Below are positions 57,463 through 64,000 of a stretch of DNA of 64,000 bases, one piece after another. The DNA is from Diplolepis rosae. Its lineage: Eukaryota; Arthropoda; Insecta; Hymenoptera; Diplolepididae. Numbering within the stretch: the stretch's first letter is position 1; every line of letters starts with the position of its first letter. The notes under the pieces were generated by a model, which did no database searches, had not been told where the DNA came from, and saw nothing but the letters and a program-made list of their open reading frames with translations. The position numbers and the translations under genes were made by a program. The stretch covers positions 9,796,001 to 9,860,000 of the forward strand of contig JAPYXD010000704.1 in assembly GCA_030998225.1 (NCBI GenBank). The letters run 5' to 3'.

Positions 57463-58351
57463 TACATTCTGTCAAAAAAGTACCGGGAATTGATCATTCA
57501 GAAAGCCCGCTTGAAGAGATTGTCAAAAATCTTCTTGACGCTAAGTTGGCACCACTGTCCTCTGTACTGATGTGGAGTTTGAGCGCGTTCTGTAATTTAG
57601 TTCATTTACAGTGCTCGATGTTGTCAGTTGTTCTCAAGTGTGTTTCGCGATTTTTCCAATGGATAAGAATATCGAACAAAGAATTTGTCTCAAATTTTGC
57701 ATTGCAAAAGGAATTTCGTATGTGGAATCGCTGGAAATGTTATAGAAGGCTTACGGTGAATCGACTTTATCAAAAACACGCGCATATGAGTGGTACATTG
57801 CATTGAAAAGCGGTCAAGATGTGGTGGAAGATTTGCCTCGCTCTAGTCGGCCATCAACGTCTTCAACTAAAGTTAACATCGCTAAAGTGAAGGAAATGGT
57901 GACTGAAAACCGTCATTTAAGTTTAAGAGAGATAGCCGCTGCAATTTCTTTGTCCTATAAATCAATTCGTACCATTTTAAACAATTGTTTAGGCATGAAA
58001 CGCGTTGCTGCTCGACTAGTTCCGAAAGACCATCTCAACGAATATCATCAAACAACCGCCGTATTCACCTGATATGGCTCCGGCTGACTTTTTTCTCTTT
58101 CTAAAACTCAAATTACTACTTCGAAGCACCCGTTTTTACTCAATAGAAGACATAAAAGAGAATTCGCGTCGAGAACTGAAGTCGATTCCGGAAAATGCGT
58201 TTAAAAAATGTTTTGATGATTGGATTATTCGTTGGCATAAGTGTTTTATTTCGGGCGGGGCCTACTTTGGAGTCGATAAAATAAATTTGGATGAATAATA
58301 AATAGTTTGTGTTTTATTGACCAATTCCCGGTACTTTTCTGACAGAATGTA
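57463..58351 (+). mobile_element. deletion-derived mariner-like element with intact 30-bp TIRs
   Basis: Ends TACATTCTGTCA.AAAAGTAC and CGGGAATTG are inverted copies differing at one base over 30 bp, with TA at each outer edge. The total is 889 bp, about two thirds of a full mariner. The transposase between them has lost its middle. Intact ends mean it could in principle be recognised by a related transposase. Confidence 0.85.
57659..58298 (+). pseudogene. mariner-like transposase with central deletion
   Basis: From the ATG at 57659: MDKNIEQRICLKFCIAKGIS, a TAG at 57743, KAYGESTLSKTRAYEWYIAL, LPRSSRPSTSSTKVN, then LGMKRVAARLVPKD. The next block, in a different frame, is QPPYSPDMAPADFFLFLKLK, then ENAFKKCFDDWIIRWHKCF and a KINLDE end. 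Everything between RLVPKD and PPYSPD is gone, including both early catalytic aspartates. The N-terminal helix-turn-helix and the C-terminus remain. One nonsense codon plus the out-of-frame junction make it non-coding. Confidence 0.85.
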
Positions 58352-59188
58352 TAATAGGGGTTTTGTGATAAAGTGATGTTATTGGAGGAGAGTGCAGGCG
58401 AAAATGAGGGTAAAATGAAAAACTGACTGAGAAAAAAGAAAGGCGACGAAAATGGGTGGCGTGTGTAAAAAAGAGACAGATAAAAGAGTTGGCATAGTTT
58501 TCTCTGTTCTTCAGCTCTGGCGGTATCTGAAAAACAAAGAGGGTGGGTGCATGGTGAAAATTCTCTGATGACGCTCATGGAGAAACGAACGGGGTCGGGG
58601 GAGCAAGGAGCATAAGTAGTGGTGAACTAAGGGTGGAAAACTTGTATCGATAAACGAGCCTCAACCTGTAATTCCGACAACCTGTTGGCACAAATTACAC
58701 ACTTTACTGTTATGTCGCTTGCCGTTACAAAACGTGGCGTCATTAGTGAGCTCCGGTGTACAAAACGAGTAGCACACGAATTGCTAATGACTTGAGGCGA
58801 ATTCCCCATGCCATGATTACTTTGTAGTGTCGAACGAATATATTATTGTAAGCCAACCGGAATCAAGTTTTTCTTTCTTCGAAGTCTGCTAATGGATTAT
58901 CGTGCATTTAATTACCCTAGGAAACACAAATGATGTAAACACCGTATAATACACGTTCTTTTAGACTCAATATACACCTCATAAACATTTACAGTGTATA
59001 GCACCTGTTTGTTTCCTGGGACGTATTCTGTGCAGCGAATATATAGAAAGAGACTGGCAAATGTGTTTCGTGAAATGTATTCATCGCTTTCCGGTATTCA
59101 TGAAACGACGGTTCCGTAGCACTTTTCTTGGGCAGCATTGAATTCCTTAGGATTAGATTTCTTCAATAACTGAAATATTTGCGTAACA
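58352..59188. other. intergenic, more balanced composition, no gene recognised
   Basis: From 58380 to 58830 the sequence is less AT-rich and not obviously repetitive, perhaps single-copy DNA. No domain-bearing frame; the 110-codon minus frame at 58246-58578 overlaps the mariner tail and is not credible. Confidence 0.35.
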
Positions 59189-59883
59189 CCCGTGCAGAAA
59201 ATACCCTATCTTATCTGATTTAAAATAGGAATCTGACAAGGCCCTTGTCGGGATTTCTAGTTCATTAATTTGAATATATTGAGCACATCAGAGTAAAAAA
59301 GACACAGGAAAAACGTCTGCTCGTAATAGAAACACAAATTTTATCAGCACAAAAGACAGTTAAAAAATACTTGAGAGCAAAAAGAAAATTTTTATTTTAT
59401 TACAATCGCATCTATTTTTTTGAAATAGATTTCATTTTGCATGCCGTAAATAATTTCAAAAATTCAATAATAAATTAATTGAATATTTATTTAGTTATTT
59501 CTGATAGTTCTCGCTTCTATGTATTTAATACGAAGTATTTCAAAAATTGAAATAACGTTAATTAATTATTGCTGCTTTAAAAATTTATAATAATTATTAT
59601 TATGTTTTAAATCTTAATATTTTTAATCTGAATATAAGCGAAAATCGTCTCTTAGGTATTGATAACTTTTAATTTTTCCACTGTTTGCGTCGAGCTTGAT
59701 GCGAAATATAATTAAATTTAATATAACAATAATATAACACATTTTTTCACTGTTTAGGGTGTTTCTATGGAAAAGCGTGACACGCCTGGTAGGGTTCTGA
59801 CTATTTTTCTTGTATTTACCAGAATAGAAGTAAGGAAAACTGATCTAATCCCAACAAGGCCCCTGAATATATTTCTGCGCTGG
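59189..59883. mobile_element. possible element with CCCGTGCAGAAA ends
   Basis: The left is CCCGTGCAGAAAATACCC and the right, reverse complemented, is CCAGCGCAGAAATATATTC. Inside both, GACAAGGCCCTTGTCGGGAT and its counterpart CAGGGGCCTTGTTGGGAT are inverted. No coding capacity. Ends resemble those of 60537-62829. A duplication is not clear, so boundaries are tentative. Confidence 0.5.
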
Positions 59884-60313
59884 TATTTCATAGGTAGAAA
59901 TTTCTTTAGAAATTTTGCAAAACACGTAACTGAAGTTTCATGCAGTAACAATTTCGTAAAATTTAGATAAAATAATAGATATAAATCAGTTACTGTCTCA
60001 ATAAACTTAAGAAAAATTCTCTTAATTATTAGTTAGGATTTTCTTAATATTCCGTATTTGAAAATCTAACAACTTGCAATATGAGAGATTTTACGTTTTT
60101 GATAATTTAAGTTTTATGCAGATGGGTGTATCTGAAAATTCTGTTGAAATTTCCTAATTTTGAGACGAGTTTCATGAAAATCCTGTTACATTTTTAAATT
60201 TTAAGTCAAATTTCATAAAAATTTAGTAGAGTTTCGTGATTTCAGGAAACATCAGGAAAATAAGTAAATTTTTGCTTAAGATTTAAAATTTATTCAACAG
60301 AAAGTATCGTAAA
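59884..60313. other. AT-rich intergenic DNA
   Basis: No recognised feature. Confidence 0.4.
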
Positions 60314-60740
60314 TACACTGTTAGAAATGTTCGGAAATTTACAAAATTTTTATGTTACAAAGGTAACGTAAAATTGTACAATATTTCTGATGTTTTTGAG
60401 TGAAGATATCTTAAAATTACGAAAAATGTATTGAATTTTCTGAAATGTTTCTAAATATTATGAAACTCAGCTGTATTATCATAAAATGTATCATGAAACT
60501 ACCAAACTGTAATAGAATTTTCATAACCCGTGTGGGAATTGCCCCTGTTAGCCCCATTACAAAAAGTTTTCTGGCCGGATCCCTGCCGGGTAAACTCGGG
60601 CTGTATTGCATGACCGGGAACAATCGTCCGGGTTGATTCGTGACCTGACCGGGTCAAATGAGGAACCGGCAGAATCAACCGAGGATGAAGTTCATTGTCA
60701 GAAACTGACCGGGAAGTCATCGGGCACTAGTCAAGTACCT

Positions 60741-61131
60741 TGGTGAAAATCTCAGATTGGGAATTTATTCCACACCAATGCGACCCAATTAGAAATCTGT
60801 TTATGAACCAATCCGAGTTATTTCAAAAAAATCCGAAGCCAGTTTCAATCCCTATTAATCAGAGGCCCATTTAAAATCAATCCGAACTCTTCATTTGAAT
60901 AAATCCGAACAATCCAAATCAGTTCAAACTTTCAATTCGAATGGATCCAAATGAATCCTAAATTGACCGGATTTATTCGGATTGATTTTGAATTGGCTTC
61001 GGGTTGATTCGGATTGAAACTTTGCTTCGGAGTCATTCGGAATAACTTGGTTTAGTTCGGAATCAGATTCCGGAATGGTTCGGAATAGTGCGGATTGATT
61101 TGGGATGAATTTCAATCCGGAACTTTCGTCA
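60741..61131. mobile_element. foldback built of TTCGGATTGATT repeats
   Basis: AATCCGAAC-type motifs dominate the left half and GGTTCGGAATAG / ATTCGGATTGA motifs the right half. Outer ends TGGTGAAAATCTCAGATTGG and TGACGAAAGTTCCGGATTG (inverted) are related. The whole can fold on itself. Non-coding. Confidence 0.55.
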
Positions 61132-61186
61132 GGGTGAACCTATATGATGTTTAAAAATTTTCAAAGATGTTACGTAGTAGTTTTCC

Positions 61187-62173
61187 TTAAGGGCATGTGT
61201 TTGGGTGCTTTGAACCATTTAGCGAAAGCGCGGTCTTTGTCGTTTGTTTTCTTTTATGTTCACCCTTGGCAACGAGAGGGATCCTCGACAGAACAGTAAA
61301 ACGTGCCGTTACTTTTCTCTTTTTGAAGAAAGGCTTGTGGATTACGCGTGTGCCCCTGTGGATTGTGTACGAAGTGGGTAACAGTGTTCAGTGCCCGAAG
61401 CATATTCGAAGCGAATTGAGTGAGTGCCCCAGTGAATTCCGTCAACCCTGTGATGAGGACTGCTGACTTAAGCCACGCTCTGAAAGGTGCCTGGAAGAGT
61501 GAGTGAAGACTATCCATATCGTCACCACTGCGGGGTGAGTGATTTTTCTCTTAGCGGCTGAACCGTCACTTCGGGGCTACTCCCCAACTTACGATAATGG
61601 CTGTACCATTGTCTCTGGGCCGATCCCGATTGTCAGTGACGGGCGCAACAGTTCACGCACTGTTCTTTGTTCTTTTCAACAGCCTCTTCCTCCACTACAA
61701 GTGTGGAGGGCAATTTGTTTCATGCCAATAAATCCGCTATCATGTTTCTCAACAACTAAATCTGTGTCTTTACTTGATTTCTCTACCGCAGTCTACTAAA
61801 GTTTATTAGATGATCTAATTTGTCGAAAAGTAGCAAGTTTATGTGAACAACTTGGTCCACTTTCTACATGTTCATGTCCAAAATACATTACATGTTTTTT
61901 TTTCAAGATTTGGGAAATGGTAGAAAAGATGGAACCGGACGTAGATAGACTACTTTTGGTTTTGATAATAAAAAAATGTTCTCCATAAATGTTTCTTAAA
62001 TTGAATTTTTTTCTATTTATTAAACCAAAAGTTATCTATCTACGTCTGTTTATATCCTTTCTACAATTTCCCAAATTTTGAAATCAGAATTCTATGTGTT
62101 TTGGACACAAACATGTAGAAACTTAAAATCAATCAAATTTGCTGTAAATTTACCAAGTATCACATGCCCTTAA
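61187..62173. mobile_element. 987-bp TTAA element with a GC-richer cargo
   Basis: Both ends read TTAAGGGCATGTG, inverted (61187-61199, 62161-62173). The right part folds on itself (61850-61975 against 61980-62120: TCTACATGTT..TGTCCAAAA, GTAGATAGA..ACTTTTGGTTT). The left part, 61200-61740, is GC-richer and unlike the rest of the element. It includes an 89-codon frame (61197-61466) without a recognisable domain. Superfamily is inferred (TTAA users: piggyBac or Kolobok). Confidence 0.6.
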
Positions 62174-62500
62174 CTTTCAGAGTGTCCAAGTTCATATATA
62201 CTATAAAAGGTTCTATAAATAACTTATGTCATTTTCTACAGGGTAATCCTATAGGTGGGACATATAGGATTCTGTATTCGGACCTATACAGGAATTTTTA
62301 ATGAGGATCTGTCAAAATATTCGAATATATATTATGTTATTATTCAAATTGCGCGCAAATAGCCTATGCACTAACATATCTGCGCAAGTACAAAAATATA
62401 TCTATAATAGCATAACCTAAAATTCCTACATCGTGAATTCTTTTGTTTTAATCATTTTTCATTCTTGTGGGTTGATCTGATACGTGTTTTAAAAATTAAA

Positions 62501-62671
62501 ATGGATGAAGAAGAACGTATGCGTGAGCAAAATCGTATCCGCGCTAAAAAATACAGAAGAGTTCGAAAAATTGAGGAAGAATACAGTGGTGATGAGTCCA
62601 ATTGTGAATTAAGTGAAACTTTAATGCTATTTAGAACCCCCTTAAAAAACAGCCAGAAAAGGGCCGGGTAG
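62501..62671 (+). CDS. short basic ORF, possibly a transposase stub
   Basis: The ATG has a good context (A at -3) after TTAAAATTAAA-like sequence. The product is MDEEERMREQNRIRAKKYRR, VRKIEEEYSGDES, ending in NSQKRAG, 56 residues. The charged REQNRIRAKKYRRVRK stretch could be a nuclear-localisation or DNA-contacting helix. The frame runs into the right subterminal region of the CCCGTGTGG element, so it may be the 5' end of that element's gene left by an internal deletion. No family is recognised. Confidence 0.25.
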   Translation: MDEEERMREQNRIRAKKYRRVRKIEEEYSGDESNCELSETLMLFRTPLKNSQKRAG

Positions 62672-62838
62672 CCCGATTGGTTTCTGACCAGCCTTCATGT
62701 TGGGATCATAACCAAACCAGCGTGACATTTCTGGCGGGTTCCTTGTCGGATAGCCCGACCGGTTCCCGGTTACAACTAGGGCTATCTCTCCGGATCTTGA
62801 TCAGTTTCCGGGTTCGATTTCCACACGGGAATAGTAGA

Positions 62839-63197
62839 TTGTGTACCAAGGGCGGCATGGTGGCGATTGTGACGTGTGCGAAGTGTACCCGCCCGAGCGT
62901 AGCGAGGGCGGTATTCACACGAGTCACATCGCCACCATGTCACTCGAGGTACACACGACGTTTTGTGTCCAAATTGGTGGAAAAAGTCGCGTTGCGTGCG
63001 AGTGCGTAGTTAGCCGCGGTCAGTCATGTTTCGTGCGGTATGGACATTTTGCCCGTTCAAGCGGGCGGTATGAACATTATCGCCCTTTGAAGCGGGCGGT
63101 ATGAACATTTCGCCCGATTTTGACGCCGAGGCACAATTGACTGCATGCCGCTCTACGCACAAGCATGCAATGCGACTTTTTCCGCCCGTTGGACACT
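62839..63197 (+). mobile_element. GC-rich 360-bp element, plus-oriented copy
   Basis: Same family as 20517-20840, inverted relative to it. It begins TTGTGTACCAAGGGCGGCAT and ends TTTTTCCGCCCGTTGGACAC. Its interior has three ~32-bp units around GCGGTATGAACATTTCGCCC (63042-63115), against two in the other copy. It adjoins the right end of the CCCGTGTGG element within the outer MITE. Confidence 0.7.
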
Positions 63198-63354
63198 AAA
63201 TTTATTTGCAACTAAAAATTGAGAAATTGTTTCATAAATTTACTAAAACGTAACTGCATTTCCTGAAATTCTATCTCAATTTAACGAAACTCTAACTGAA
63301 TAATAATCCAGTCACGCGTTTCGGGAAATTGTAGTAGAAATTTCTAACAGTGTA

Positions 63355-64000
63355 TCCTATAATTTTTAGAACATGTCTAAAATTGTGACTCTAGGGTGTT
63401 AAACAGAATTCATGAAAGGGATTTCTTTTATCTGCACAAATATATAATTCATATCTCTTTTAAGATTTAAGCATAAATATATTATTGATATTGAACGTTA
63501 AGCCGCGAGGAACTTGTCAACGGTTTTTTTTCCATCTTAATGTAACTGGCAATTTCCCCACTTCACCTTAATGTACGTAATGAATAAATTTGCTTGAAGC
63601 TTTCCACAGAATTCACTCTCGAAAATTGTTTAGGTTTGATTCAATCCAAAGAAACAGCATTCCATGAAGGTGAATGTGTTATCTAGATCTCTAGTAATCT
63701 ACAAATTATACTAAATAATATATCTGTAAACATTTATGTTATTGAAGTTCGTATTCACAAAGAGAAAAATACACACATGCGTATATATTGAAAACAATGA
63801 TTGTTTATTATATATTTTACACATTTCAATACGGGTGGAACGCATAAAATATTTTGTTCGTCGATTGGGGTTAAGCATTTTGATAGCAACCGGTAGCATA
63901 CTTTCCTCTTCGTGTATTGATCTAGAAAATACGGTATTTCCAAGTTGAGATGCATTCCACATGAAAGAAGAATTCCTTAATTCAAGGTAGGATATAATAT
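63355..64000. other. AT-rich intergenic DNA to the window edge
   Basis: Short overlapping frames at 63711-63962 on both strands have no domain. Nothing else is recognised. Confidence 0.4.

Larger units (their letters stand above)
60537..62829. mobile_element. CCCGTGTGG-ended element with AA duplication, host of further insertions
   Basis: The left is CCCGTGTGGGAATTGCCCC and the right, reverse complemented, is CCCGTGTGGAAATCGAACCC. AA flanks both ends. Both subterminal regions are rich in CCGG palindromes (GACCGGGTCA, CCCGACCGGTTCCCGG). The interior holds a foldback (60741-61131), a TTAA element (61187-62173) and a short basic ORF (62501-62671) that may be the stub of its own gene. Ends and 2-bp duplication resemble the MITE at 5713-6200. 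Confidence 0.6.
60314..63354. mobile_element. outer MITE (CACTGTTAGAAAT) holding a nest of elements
   Basis: The left is TA|CACTGTTAGAAATGTTCGGA and the right is CTACAATTTCTAACAGTG-type sequence (reverse complement CACTGTTAGAAATTTCTACT) followed by TA. Only 60316-60536 and about 63198-63352 belong to this element. The rest is later insertion: a CCC-ended element with two further insertions inside, then a GC-rich MITE. Confidence 0.65.

Noticed and set aside
62636..62646. ACCCCCTTAA as the right end of a Kolobok-like element
   Set aside because: No matching left end and no inverted repeat; it lies within the CCC-ended element.

Overview
This window is AT-rich eukaryotic DNA from an arthropod, most likely an insect. 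The evidence is the mobile-element set: several mariner lineages, a Tc1 element, an R1-clade non-LTR gag relic, a DUF4817-type IS630 element, a Gypsy-like solo LTR and a Kolobok-type transposon. No bacterial operon, CRISPR array, rRNA or intact tRNA gene is visible, and I see no confident host protein-coding gene. The order of insect cannot be fixed from the sequence.

Layout. 1-6.8 kb holds a pogo-type MITE and two decayed mariners. The first mariner carries two independent TTAA-flanked MITEs (2544-3291, 3319-3717). The second is split by a 488-bp MITE with a CA duplication (5713-6200). 11.8-14.5 kb holds two mariner relics pointing away from each other and a 1.3-kb foldback with two 648-bp arms. 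15-23 kb holds foldback MITEs, a ~150-bp degenerate array and a mariner broken by a nest of GC-rich elements, one of which sits inverted inside its own kind. 23-34 kb holds hAT-like and G-run MITEs, a solo LTR with an in-frame 33-bp minisatellite, and a five-unit ~162-bp satellite. 34-39 kb holds an R1-like gag pseudogene, a mariner fragment and a 1.28-kb element with long inverted repeats. 39-46 kb is mostly single-copy-like AT-rich DNA with scattered MITEs. 46-50 kb holds a Tc1 element with a different IS630-type transposase embedded in it, and more mariner 5' fragments. 50.9-53.6 kb is the best preserved coding element: a 2.7-kb TTAA-flanked transposon whose transposase is broken by one frameshift. 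56-63.4 kb is a deeply nested stack of elements.

The elements relate to each other rather than forming a pathway. Seven insertions use TTAA-like ends (at about 2.5, 3.3, 13.2, 19.5, 50.9, 56.1 and 61.2 kb). At least two share CCC-type termini with apparent 2-bp duplications. A 166-bp snap-back MITE at 50.7 kb is evidently a deletion derivative of the long-TIR element at 36.1 kb. Nesting gives a relative chronology: mariners are the oldest layer, and TTAA and CCC-ended elements landed in them later.
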